A stretch of DNA of 64,000 nt. Origin: Megamerina dolium. Lineage: Eukaryota > Arthropoda > Insecta > Diptera > Megamerinidae. The position numbers and the translations under genes were made by a program. The stretch's first letter is position 1, and each line of letters starts with the position of its first letter. Positions 21,720-32,629 of this stretch are shown here, piece after piece. Under the pieces are notes generated by a model. The model saw only the letters and a list, made by a program, of their open reading frames with translations. It ran no database searches and was not told where the DNA came from. The stretch is taken from the NCBI GenBank assembly GCA_963854835.1, contig OY978529.1:40358055-40422054 (forward strand). Reading direction: 5' to 3'.

Positions 21720-23400
21720 TACGATAAATATGCCATCAAAATAGTTTTCAAACATTAATTGTATTTATTTACATGAAATTAATATATTTTTGTTTGTTTT
21801 TATTTTTCATAATAGATCTATTACTATTAAGAACTTACAATAGCTTCAGCTCGGAGGAGCTTTGAGTCAATAATCTTTAAAAAAATTAAAAAATCCGATC
21901 TTAAGTGTGAAAATATTTAAAAACAACTTTTTTGTAGATATCTCAAAATTCATATTATATTAGAAATACTACTTTCGACATCTGCATAACATTTTTTATT
22001 TACAAATATCTTTTTACTATCGTAACTAAATGAATTTCTTGTAAAGCAATGATATCAGTATTGTATATTTTTTTCCTATTATACTGGAATTTTGTTTAGG
22101 TTCACAAAAAATTTGTATGAAGTGTACAATGAAATTAAAGCGAATATTTTAAATTCTACTCTTGTCGTAATCTTATATGCATCTACTTACTTACAAATAT
22201 ATTTACTTCTAGTCTTGGTGGAATTTGTAGAATAATAATAAGCAAAATATATCAAATATATCAAATTTGGCACAAAAGACGGCAGGAAGGCAAGCAGGAA
22301 TAAAAATGCAGCATTTCTTTTTCTGATTTTTTTCTTCTCTGCTCTTCTCTTCTCTTAGAATTCAGTTTCTTTTTTTTATTATGACGTCCATCCATTTGCA
22401 TGTACAATTGTGTCAAAAATAAAAATAGCATCAGCCAAATGTTGAGAAATTTTTCCAAAACTTAATAAATTTTTGCGACTTTAAAGCACTTTCCGTATTG
22501 CATAGATTTCAATGAATGACATTTGTAATATAAACATACTTGACAGCTGTCAAATACATGGTGCAGCATTGCCAGTTGCAATCAATAATTCCGAAAAGCA
22601 AATATTTAAGTAAAAGTTGATAGAGCTTGAATAGGAAATGCTATTATTTTCACCATTACAGTATATATTGTTTATATGCAATGTGCATATGTATGCGTAT
22701 TGCATACGACTATGAAAACAAAAAATAAGAAAATAATTGATTGTGTACATAATGTACTATATAGGTGTTTATTTTTCTTAGCTACTATTGACAATGTCAT
22801 GCATAGTAAATGAGCAAATATGTGGCATGTAACTATTCCAATGTCATCAGTTTAGAATATTAATTTAATACAAAGTACACAATTTTCTATTTTTTGATTT
22901 GCGATAAACATTTTCATATCATACATTTCCCCTTCAAATATTTTCAAAATGGCAATATATGAACCTATCGACATTATCTATTTATATTTACATACCTTAT
23001 ACTATCAATTCTATAAATCGAAGACACGACATTTTATCATTATTAGATGCAAATATTAGGTATATGTATATTTAATATTACCGCTATTTTTAATACTTTT
23101 ATTATGTATGCGTGCTGAATAAACTATTAAAAAGCTTACAGTAGCAGCAGCAGCAGCAGCAGCAAACATTGAATGCATAAATATAGAAAAAATTATTTAT
23201 AGCACTCAATTGTAATATAGATTACATAGCTAAAAAAAAAAAATTGGCACAATTGTCATATGTAGTCGCATATGCATACAAATGTATATAGCAGTAATAA
23301 AATTTTAATTTTGGCCCAATAAAAAGTACAACTTTATTTGTACTAGATTTGAAAATTATTTCTTAAAATTCATATCACACATATACTCTTTTACAATGTT
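21720..23400. other. AT-rich non-coding DNA
   Basis: Nothing coding is supported. A (GCA)n run lies at 23142-23165. Open frames at 22261-22458 and 22550-22750 on the minus strand are short and A/T-driven. Confidence 0.45.
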
Positions 23401-23589
23401 CTGAAAGTTAATTCTGTTACAAGATCGAAAATAAGAGAATTTGCCTCTAAGAAACTTTGCCAAGAAGCTTCGTTACCCTCCTACTAGTATTACAAAAATT
23501 CAATATTTTTGCACTGAAAGAAGGCGTGGTTTTCACTTGATAGCGCTAATTTTCAAAAATATTTGCAATTTGAAAAAAACATTTAATTA

Positions 23590-24710
23590 CGAGGGCGGTC
23601 TCAGAACTACCTACCCGGACCTAACAAAGAAAACACAACAAATTTGGGAAATTTTTTTCTTTATTTCTCAACATAATCTCCTTTTAGCTCTATACACTTT
23701 TCCTCAGCGATATTCTATAGCTTCGATACCCTGTTTATAGTAGGAACTGTCTAGCTCATTAAAATAGCCATCTACCGCAGACTTCACCTCTTCATTGTAT
23801 GCAAATCTTCTACCACCAAGCCATTTTTTTTTCAAATTTGGAAATAGAAAATAATCCAAAAGAGCTAAATCTGACGAATAAGGTGCGTGCTGTAGCAATT
23901 CGAGCTTTATTGATTTTAGCCATCGCGATAGCGGATGTGTGACAGCACTTTCTTTTTCGCCAAATGCGGCCTTTTTTCTTTAATTTCATCACTTAAAAGC
24001 TGCTTATACTCGCCGTTGATTGTTTTTCCTTTTTGAAGATAATCAATAAAAATTATCCCACGTGCATTCCAATAAACAGACGCCATAACCTTGCCTGCAG
24101 ATGGAACTGTCTTTGCCTTCTTTGGACACGTTTCTCCGCTTTCAGTCCACTGTTTTGACTACTCCTTTGTCTCAGGTGCAAAGTGGTGGATCCATTTTCG
24201 GTCAATATACGATGTGCAGCACTTTTTGAAATGCCTGTAATTTCACCTAGCTCACGCACCTTCAGCCGGCGATCATCCAATACCATTTTATGGATTTCCT
24301 TAACCGTTTCTGGCGTGCGTGGTCACCTCAATTGGTCGCCCATTACGGTGTTCGTCTTAGCAGCCCGTACGACCTCGTTTAAACTCTGCTACCCAATATT
24401 TTATAGTCGTAAGCGAAGCAGCAGACTCCCCCAGAGTAGAATCTAGCTCGGCTGTAATATTCGTTGGACTGAGACCTTTCAAATGAAAGTATTGAATTAC
24501 ATAACGGTGACCAAATTTTTCAATTTTTACAAATTCACTGAGGTCGTTAATTTGCGATGGCTCCAAAAAAAAAAAAAAAATACTAAACAACGTGGCGCCT
24601 TAAAACTTAAAACACATGTTTTATAAGGTTGCCACTTTTCACCAAAGTCATTTTTTCAAACTACTGCCGCCATCTATGTGTCAGGTCGGGTAGTTCTGGG
24701 ACCGCGATCG
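23590..24710 (-). mobile_element. mariner transposon (DD34D type), internally deleted
   Basis: The element is flanked by TA (23588-23589 and 24711-24712), with terminal inverted repeats CGAGGGCGGTC(T)CAGAACTACC at the left and CGATCGCGGTCCCAGAACTACC read from the right. At 1121 bp it is shorter than the usual 1.3 kb. The coding strand is minus. The transposase sequence is of the mariner type widespread in insects. Confidence 0.88.
23704..24590 (-). pseudogene. mariner transposase, catalytic core deleted
   Basis: The N-terminal DNA-binding region is recognisable: YVIQYFHLKGLSPTNITAEL and SLTTIKYWVAEFKRGRT (about 24365-24510), then MVLDDRRLKVRELGEITGIS and HRILTEN (24195-24286). Immediately after ILTEN (about 24190) the frame jumps to a WIHHFAPETKE-like segment, so the block with the first catalytic aspartate (DETW) is gone. 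Near 23940 the sequence passes directly from KKVLSH to TSAIAMAKIN, removing the QDNAP block with the second aspartate. The third, in a DYFLFPNLKK segment (about 23820-23850), remains. Several frameshifts are present. Confidence 0.82.
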
Positions 24711-24808
24711 TAGCTTACATTATCGAGCGAGAAGTGTGACAAAAACACATTAAAAAATATTCTATTGTATGGGAGGCGGTCGTGATTTTCATTTGGATAG
24801 ATATACTA

Positions 24809-25409
24809 CAGAGTGATTTTTTAGCAACTTTCTTTTTGGCAACACTGTTTTTGGCAGCTCAGCTGTTGTCGTGTAACATGTTACCGTCAAACATGATCAG
24901 TTTGGTCTATAATTTAACCATGAATCGACTTACAAACGAACAACGCTTGCAAATTATTGAATTTTATTATCAAAATTCATGCTCAATTCATTCATTCATT
25001 ATTATTCATTATGGTCAATTTGGGCGACCTTCTGAGGCGGCTATTCGGAATCTTTTGACTAAATTTCGCATCAAATTTACATTATTGGACATTAAACCAC
25101 CAACACGCATACGTAGAGTGCGGACAGAGGAAAATATCGCACCTATATCCGCCAGTGTTGTTGATGTCCGTACATTTTCGATTTATTCATAAGATACCGG
25201 CCGATATGTTGGAGAGAGTATGCCAAAATTAGACCCAGCGTATGAACCAATTGAGGCCCAGCCGCGGTCAACATTTGCATGAAATCATCTTTAAACATTG
25301 AATTATATAGATCGTTCAATCGACTCAAATAAAGATTTCATACATTTCTCTAAATTTTATGTGTTTTTCTTTTTTAATCAAATCCGAAGGCTCTTAAAAA
25401 ATCACCCTG
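24809..25409 (+). mobile_element. rosa-like mariner, internally deleted 601-bp copy
   Basis: TA-flanked (24807-24808 and 25410-25411). It has the same terminal inverted repeats as 3615-4771, with one change at the left (CAGAGTGATTTTTTA). The left and right ends align with the longer copy throughout, but about 0.7 kb of the centre is missing around 25190. Confidence 0.85.
24920..25281 (+). pseudogene. rosa-like transposase, N-terminal part joined to C-terminal tail
   Basis: ATG at 24920 opens MNRLTNEQRLQIIEFYYQNS, then a frame continuing through RPSEAAIRNLLTKFRIKFTL and PPTRIRRVRTEENIAPISAS, the helix-turn-helix region. At about 25190, after SIYS, a stop follows and the sequence skips to the C-terminal tail (MLERVCQN-like near 25208-25232). 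All three catalytic aspartate blocks are absent. It keeps N-terminal codons lost in the 3615 copy. Confidence 0.78.
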
Positions 25410-25734
25410 TATTAAGGAACATATAGTGAACATTTACTAGGAATATTTTTCTAGAATATTTTAATTCTATAACTCCTACTCCATTTTCACGAATGTATAT
25501 TGTGTCCATGGGGGAAATTCTCGCAAGGTGGTTACTTCTAAGAACCTGTTAGGCAACCGGAAGTCTCGAAGTACGATTACTCACAGTCCATCACTACTTC
25601 AGTGTTTAATGGATGAGCTGCTAGTATATTTATTACAATATTTATTATCCATGCAGAGCCTTATTATGCACTGAACTCAGTTTGTCGTAAATCGAAGAAT
25701 TTTGGCCAAGCGATGAAAATTTGACAGTTTCGAA

Positions 25735-25858
25735 AGGGACCTTCTCATATTAGTCGATCCCGAACGGCATAATTCTTTTGACATAATTTCTTCCAACTTT
25801 TGTTAAAAAGCTTTTTCAGATTGAATAATTATTATCATCGCAAGAATTGCCAATTAAA
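25735..25858 (-). mobile_element. SINE body fragment
   Basis: The plus strand reads 'TCGATCCCGAACGGCATAATTCTTTTGACATAATTT', then 'TTAAAAAGCTTTTTCA' and 'CGCAAGAATTGCCAATT'. This is the internal body of the tRNA-derived SINE in the same orientation as the copies at 2190 and 30465. The tRNA-like head is not recognisable here. Confidence 0.5.
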
Positions 25859-26446
25859 GGATTTCACAATTTGAGAAACCAAATTTTTGTATTTCTAGAA
25901 ACAAAAGTTATCAAGCATGATGAAAAGTAACCTTTTAAACTACTGAACTACTCTATACAGATGTTATAGCTGTGTTTAACATAAATTTAACGCAAGGATA
26001 TAGAAGAAGGGTGACTATTGTTTTGTTTTCTGAAACAAATTTAATAGATATCTTGATGATGATTATGGTCTATTCATAAAAATCATTTACTCGTACATAC
26101 ATACATGAACACAAATGTATCAAACTTAATACGTTTTGTTACACTGTGTAGCTGTTTGGCGTATGTACTATGAGCATCCGCAATATGTACAAATACTTTG
26201 ATGTGAAGTTTATGGGCGCGTAAAATGAAAATGTAGGATAACTACATATTGTATATAGTTTTGTATGTATTGTATAATATACAATATAGAATACATGTAC
26301 GTACATATGTAAGATGGAATTTGGAATAAACACAAAAATTTCTACAAAATACAAGTAACAGTTGAATAATTTTGGCTCAAAGCCAAAAAGTGTGTAGCTT
26401 TAATATAAGAGGAGGAAAGAGGAGTAGATCACATGGTTAAGTACGA

Positions 26447-26448
<2 letters not shown>

Positions 26449-26479
<31 letters not shown>
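26449..26479. repeat. (TA)n microsatellite
   Basis: Uninterrupted TA dinucleotide run of about 30 bp. The flanking region 25870-26930 is otherwise A/T-rich with a CT run at 26640-26668 and no gene supported. The 26605-26847 frame spans that CT run. Confidence 0.85.
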
Positions 26480-26482
<3 letters not shown>

Positions 26483-26934
26483 TATAGCTACATACATACA
26501 ACTACAAAAAGAAAATGTGTAATATTCAAGCAAACAAGCATTTTTATATATATGTATTTATTGTACCTACTTGCTGAAGTACTTTTTGGCCTATAGGGAT
26601 AAATATGGTACTCTTTAAATTTTTAGTGATGCGCCAAACTCTCTCACTCTCTCCCTCTCTCTTTCCCTCCTTCTTACTTCTTGACACATACACACACATA
26701 CACAGCTATTCAGGTGAAGGTAACTTTGAACAATACTGTTATTGTATTTGGCACTTTCAAATTTACTCAATTTACTCCGTGTTCACAATACTAATGATTT
26801 TGTACGAACAAGTCTCCAACAACGGATTATGTAAATTCGGAGTGTAAAAACATTAAGTGGACTGGAACATTTTTTCAATAAAATTTAAGTTTTTATTGAA
26901 ACCTTTACTTAAAAGGCTTGCATACTTTGCCATT

Positions 26935-27885
26935 AACATATGTTTTTTCAACTGTTTAACGTTAATCTAAAGTCATTAAAATGGAAAACTCGGTAAATAC
27001 GATATTTTTTTTATCAATGAAACCTAATGGGTGCAATAGAATGGAAATTGTATGTACCTCCCATATAAAAGTATGCTTTCGAACATATATTTTGTCATTT
27101 TGCAAATGTAAATATAATGCTATTGAATTGAAATTTCGTTGCATACGATTATTTTGACCAACAAACGAATGAATTTAGGAAATGGCGCAATTGGATAGAA
27201 AACAAAAGTAGCTCCCATACAACAATATAATTTCGAACATATATTTCATCATTTTGTGAACGTAAATATTAATCTATTGGATTGAAATTTCGATGTATAA
27301 GATTATTTTGAGCAACGAACAAATAAATGTAAGAATTGGCTTAAATGATTGGAAACCACACATATCTCCCTTATAAAAGTATACTTTCGAACATATGTTT
27401 TAGCATTTTACATGAGTAAATTTAAAACGATTTAGTTGAAATTTAGCTAAATAAGATAATTTTTACGAACGAACGCACAAATTTGGTAATTATGATAATC
27501 GAATGGAAAACACGCATATCTTCCATACAAAAGTATGTTTTCGAACATATGTTTTTGCATTTTACAAGTGTAAATTTAAAGCGATTTAGTTGAAATTTCG
27601 CTAAATAAGATAATTTTTACGAAAGAACGAACAAATTTGGTAACTATGATAATCGCACGGAAAACAAGCATATCTTCCATACAAAAGTATGTTTTCGAAC
27701 ATATGTTTTTGCATTTTTTTAACGAAAATTTAAAGCGATCGTGTTGAATTTTAGATCATGAAGATTATTTTGAGCAACGAATGCATAAGTTTGAGGACGG
27801 AGGAGGAATCGAAAGAAATATTCCTCCTTTCCATAGAGAAATATACTTGCGAACTTATATTATAGATTTACTGAAGCTAATTTCT
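26935..27885 (+). repeat. 153-158-bp tandem array, family A (array 3)
   Basis: The landmark TTCGAACATAT(G/A)TTTT recurs near 27077, 27235, 27388, 27542 and 27696, giving spacings of 158, 153, 154 and 154 bp. The third to fifth units are close to each other ('AATCGAATGGAAAACACGCATATCTTCCATAC'-like). The two ends of the array are most diverged, the pattern expected of unequal exchange. Confidence 0.85.
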
Positions 27886-28059
27886 TACTATGAAGTTTCT
27901 ATTGAATTGATTTTTCGAATATATAATCATATATAAGCATGTACGTTAAGATGGGTCAAATTCTGACCCAGCATGGCCCAGCGCAAAACATAAAACTTAC
28001 ACCATTTCTGCCTACGTTTTAGTTATAACAGGCACTTACAAACACAAATTTTGTTTGGG

Positions 28060-28610
28060 GAGCCAACCTAGGTGATGGGGATATATTCAGAGGAAATATT
28101 GAGAAGGAAAAATGAATGAGAGCCGGTTATATATTTCACCGATTTTGGGGCAATTCCTGGGTATCTATTATGAAAATAGGACGTAAGCAAGTTCGGAGAT
28201 TATATTGAGGGGAGGAAATAATTTTAGTTAGTCATACCGTTTCACCGCTCTAGGGGCGATTAGTGGGGATATTTGTTGAATTTCAAAACACCTGCAAATC
28301 GACAGATAACTCTACGGTTGTTCAGGAATTGCCCTTAGAGTGGTAAACAATATGATCGACCCCCAATTAATTTTTTCTCAACATTTTCTTCGAGCATACT
28401 TTCCCCATACTTTAACCCGTTAAGGCGATTCTCATACCAAATGACCAAGAAAACATCTGAAAATAGATAAATAACACCGTACCTGAACAGGAATTGCAGC
28501 TAGAGCAATAAAATGTATGACCGATCCCTATTAATTTTTTCTCCTCAACATTTCTTTCGAACTTACTTACTCCATACCTCAGCTTCTTAATGAGGATGTA
28601 CCAATACTAA
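28060..28610. repeat. family C tandem repeat, with an inversion junction
   Basis: Family C units (about 160-166 bp) carry 'AGGAATTGCCCCTAGAG.GGTAAAAT.TATGACCGA.CC', 'ATTAATTTTT.CTCCTCAACATTT' and 'CATCTGAAAATCGACAAATA'. The left part (28060-28300) is in reverse orientation ('CACCG.T.TAGGGGC.AT'), while from about 28310 the units read forward. The two meet head to head near 28300-28320. Confidence 0.7.
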
Positions 28611-28614
28611 TTTG

Positions 28615-30435
28615 ATGTTTAAAAAAAAAAAAAAACTAAATCAAGAATATCTTTATGCTTTCATGGAAAGAAATGCTTGAACATGATACAAATTTTAGAT
28701 TTTTCGCTGAGCCATGTAGTCGAATGTGTGCTCCATAAAATTTAATCCACCTTAATGTACATTCAAACATTCGAGTACATTCGTACATGTGAGATGTGGC
28801 TTAGTTTGCAATCCCTCACGTCTTTTAGATCAGATCACTCACATGCATACATACGTATGCATGTATGTGTGCACTGCACATATGTGGGAGGTGGTGACCA
28901 CATCCACATGTACATATGCATTGCATTTTTTTTTTTTTTTTGGGCTGACACTTGCAATTTATCTTAGTTTACATTTGCGCTTTCTTGAAAGATTTCTTTC
29001 TCAAATAACTACAAACTAATTTTGTTTCTTAACAACTAAGTAACGCCCCTGCAAAGAAGGGGAAAAAAAGACAACAAAAATTTGGCAAAATAATCATAGT
29101 AATAATAGAATTTTCTAAGAAATGTGCATTTTTCATTTAATTTATTTTGTTTTTGTATGAAACTAGGTATTACCTAGATATAGAGCATATGTTCAACTTC
29201 ACCATGTGCATTCCACTGTACCAAATATTGCATTGTAGAGCACAAAGGGAGAGAGAGATAGAGAGAGAAGCATATACACATATAAAAACTTCATGGTTTT
29301 GGAGATTGCCTCCACTATTGTGTGGGTCGTGGTCGTTATTGTTATTTTCGTTGTTGTTAGTAATTTATATCCTTTTACATATAAATTATCCTTGGGTGAA
29401 AAATCGAATTTTCGTGCAGAATTTTATAAGAGTAGCCATGTATTGTAACATCGCAAGTGCAAGAATAATGTTCTTAATTTAAGATTTTCTGATTTGAAAG
29501 ATTAAATAATTTAAAATTTATTTCAATACTGATTGGAGTAAGACGATCTTATGTTAAGGATGTGTGGTATGGACTGGAATAGTCATTTATATATATATAT
29601 CAAATTCGAATATTTATATAATAAATAGAATTACACTAATGATGAACATTCATAAAATCATTTATTATTTACTGAGATGTGATGAACATACAATTATTTT
29701 GCCTAAATATTTCGATATGCACCTTTATATAGACATTTCCGTATATATTTAGAAATGGACGTGACCTGTCATATGCATTATATGTTTATGTTAGGCCAAC
29801 ATAAAGTTGACAAGCGAAATAATCATATCAAATCATAAAAATTATATGTTATACGTATGTCAAAATAACCTAGTTTACTTAAGGTGTTCACAATTGTAAC
29901 CGCACATACTTACAATACTTACATAGTACGATATGTGGTTACTCTAATTCATATATGCCAGAGTATCGACAAGCATGACAATGTGCAATCACAGTAGTTG
30001 TAAGCTATAATATATACTGGTATACTGTACAATTGTATGAACATCAGAGGCATGTTATATACTCGTAGTTAGATAAAAATATCACGTGCGAAAGACTAAT
30101 CATTTGTATAAAAATGGATGACAAAAAAACAACCTAAAAGAAAATAATAAATTTCTAAATGGGTGCTGAGAAAAAGAAACAAAAAAAAAAATATCCCAGC
30201 AAACAAAAATCGTACTTGAAAATAACGATTAAATGTCAAAAAATAAATCATGTGTCATTTATATTTTTCAAGGTTGCCACTCCATTACAAAAAGGCATTG
30301 TCTATCAAATTTGACAATACAAATGTCATTTATATTCAGCAAGGTTTGCCAAATTGATCCGAAAAAAAATTCACATAGCAGAAATGTTTGGAAATGTTGG
30401 AGTTTTGCTTCCAAAATCATGGTCCTGTCATTAGA
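28615..30435. other. AT-rich non-coding DNA
   Basis: Contains an alternating ATGCATAC/ATGTATG segment at about 28840-28925, a T run near 28925-28941 and a GAGAGA run near 29246-29270. Open frames at 28755-29019 and 29147-29482 overlap these runs and show no motif. No gene is supported. Confidence 0.4.
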
Positions 30436-30464
30436 GTAGGTTAGGTTAGATTATGTGGCTGCCC

Positions 30465-30833
30465 TCTCTCTCTGAGAAGACATACTTAGGCCAGAAATTC
30501 CCATTCTGATACCACCGAATTTCTCTTCCAATACTGTTGTGCGTGTTAAATTTGAACGGCATTAGATGCGACATACTTATTTAAGGCGTTTCCGAATGGC
30601 AGAACTCTTGTGACATCACTTTAACTTAGTTTTGTCACAGAACTCTTTTTTTAGCAGCATTTTTGGCAAATTGTTACTGTCGGAAAAATTGCCAATTCTT
30701 GCCGGCAGGTGGGTACAGTTCGAAAGAAACATCCTTTCGATATTAAATTTTGTTATGCTTTAGCCGGGGATTGAACCCACGACCCTACAGATCAGAAGGC
30801 CAACGCACTAACCACTGAGCTACAACACCCACC
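30465..30833 (-). mobile_element. tRNA-derived SINE (copy B, most complete)
   Basis: The minus strand starts with the tRNA-like head (complement of 30766-30830). Its A box is TAGCTCAGTGGTTA (complement of 30809-30822) and its B box GTGGGTTCAATCCCC (complement of 30766-30780). The presumed anticodon loop is CTTCTGA, which would place TCT as anticodon and suggests a tRNA-Arg-like ancestor; this is tentative. The body, about 300 bp, matches copy A and the fragments at 25735, 31373, 32436, 32630 and 35960. A GGTTAGGTTAG string (30439-30449) lies just past its 3' end. This is the best template for a consensus. Confidence 0.82.
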
Positions 30834-30889
30834 ATCGGACTAGAATAGATTTTGATTCTCGCCAATGGATATTATCTGTAGAGATGAAT

Positions 30890-31140
30890 AAGAGTGCAAA
30901 AACAAAAACGAATATCATTGTTGTTGAAGAAGACCCATGGGAACTTTATGGAAACTTTTGCGAAACAATCTCAATGAATATCGTTGCAAGAGATCCAGCC
31001 CGTGCACAAATTGAGGCAGAATAACCATTGGTCGCATATGCGAAAAAGAAGTAGAAACATTCAGTTTGGACATTCAGTTTGCGCGGCATTCATATGACCG
31101 AAATCCGATTCAACACTTTGACTTTTATTCTCGAGCCATA
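30890..31140 (+). other. possible transposase remnant
   Basis: Immediately right of SINE copy B, one frame reads VEEDPWELYGNFCETISMNI and ARDPARAQIEAE before a TAA stop. It resumes after a frame change with 'GIHMTEIRFNTLTF'-like sequence. The general layout recalls the segment ahead of the C-terminal dimerisation region of hAT-type transposases, but no diagnostic motif is present. I would not assign a family. Confidence 0.2.
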
Positions 31141-31372
31141 ATTTGTATTTAAGTAATATAATTTTTGAATATATGTAATTTTAGGTCGTCTCTCGTCATT
31201 TCGAGACTCTTTCGCACTAAATAAATAACCAGTATAAGTGGAATCCAAGGAAAGAAACTCCTCCGAATTGTCTGATATGAAAGATCTCCTACAAGCAACC
31301 TAACCAAAATCAAATCGAAAATCCAACACGACCTATCAATGTGGCAACTCGCTGACTCTGACACTTCTATTG

Positions 31373-31490
31373 GGTGGGTGTCGTAGCTAAGTGGTTAGTG
31401 TATAGGCTTTGTATGCATTTAGATTCCCGGATCAAACCTCAATGTATGCTTCTAAACTTAGCAATTCTTCCAATAGTAAAGATTTTCGAC
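31373..31490 (+). mobile_element. SINE head fragment (plus strand)
   Basis: GGGTGGGTGTCGTAGCTAAG at 31373, with A-box-like TAGCTAAGTGGTTAGTG and a decayed B box (CGGATCAAACC near 31430), matches the tRNA-like head of copies A and B. A short piece of body ('GCAATTCTTCCAATAGTAA', about 31460) follows before the match is lost. Confidence 0.55.
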
Positions 31491-31494
31491 AATA

Positions 31495-32435
31495 AATATT
31501 TATGCGACAATGCGTGCTTATGCGAAGGCTTTGCAAAATTGCCTGCAGGGATACACATAAATGCACATACATACATATGTACTTTCATATACTCGTATGC
31601 ACATTTATTCGAGCATTTATATAAATGTAAGCCGAAAATATATATCCATTAAATACGGTCTTTAGTGGTCACAAAAAAAAAGTGACCGTTGCTAGTAGTA
31701 CGATATCTACGAATATTTTAAGATTGTTTTTGTTTTGTTTTTGGTTTTTTGTTATTTCACAAATTGACAGTTTAATGACCCATTACGACTACTTTAAACA
31801 GTTTTGCACTTTTTATCTATGTTAATATACACACATGTTGACACTAAAGTCCACTTATAGCCTTTGGTTAAATAAGTAAGCAGTAAATACCAAAGAATCA
31901 ATAAATTCACAAAGAGTATTTTTAATGCCATTATGCAAATAACAGGTACAAATGGAAATGAGAAAATAAATGTTTTGGATTTTATACCATGATTTGAGCA
32001 GCATTGGAAGATTGGAATTGCTAAATTGAAAGCACTTTTCACGCTCAGTTCATATAAATGTCGTCATATTATCTACTTGCGAAGGCTTTTATTGAATTTC
32101 GTAGAATTACAGTACACTTGAATTTATGGGATGATTTCTGCTACATGGACATTACTTTCACGATGGTTTTTCTTTCGCAAATTGTTCATTTTTTAAAGAA
32201 TTTCTTTCAGTCGTGCCCAACATCGTTGAATTAAATATACTTCTGATATATTTTATGAATCCATGTCGTGCGTTACATTATTAATGACTATTGGACAATT
32301 GCAAAGTAGCTACGGTGTGATCAGCGGGAGCCTGATCAGTCGGAAATAAAGTAAGACCATCGGGCTGGCATAAAAATGACAGCATATATTTCTTAAGGCA
32401 CCCCTTGATATAAATTTTCGTATTTGAAGAGTTCG
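31495..32435. other. AT-rich non-coding DNA
   Basis: No gene or element is supported. The short frame at 31794-32042 on the minus strand has no motif. Confidence 0.35.
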
Positions 32436-32600
32436 ATTTAAGCCGAACGACAGAACACTTGTGGCATCACACTGTTTAATCTGTATTACAGAGCTTTTTT
32501 CATAACAAATTGATTTTTGAAAGGGTAAATGTTTTCTTCTATTAAATTTGCGTCAGCAGAGTTTGGAACGCACGACCTACAACTCATGCACACACCCCAG
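32436..32600 (-). mobile_element. SINE fragment, diverged
   Basis: The plus strand carries 'GCCGAACGACAGAACACTTGTGGCATCACA', 'TTACAGAGCTTTTTTCATAACAAATTG' and 'GTTTGGAACGCACGACCTAC'. These are the body and the inner part of the head of the SINE in minus orientation. It ends about 30 bp before a second, oppositely oriented SINE at 32630, so the two stand head to head. Confidence 0.6.
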
Positions 32601-32629
32601 CGCAGCCTCGTGATAAACGGGGTAATAAT

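Larger units (their letters stand above)
23495..24808. repeat. family A-like repeat sequence split by a mariner
   Basis: Sequence on either side of the mariner (23495-23589 and 24711-24808) contains 'GGCGTGGTTTTCACTTGAT' and 'TTGTATGGGAGGCGGTCGTG'. These are the reverse-orientation landmarks of the 153-bp family A as seen at 51010-52610. Both transposons in this neighbourhood therefore appear to have landed in a short or decayed family A stretch. Confidence 0.45.

Noticed and set aside
30766..30833. A tRNA gene on the minus strand
   Set aside because: A and B boxes are good, but the sequence continues into a body shared by several dispersed copies and does not close an acceptor stem, so it is a SINE head.
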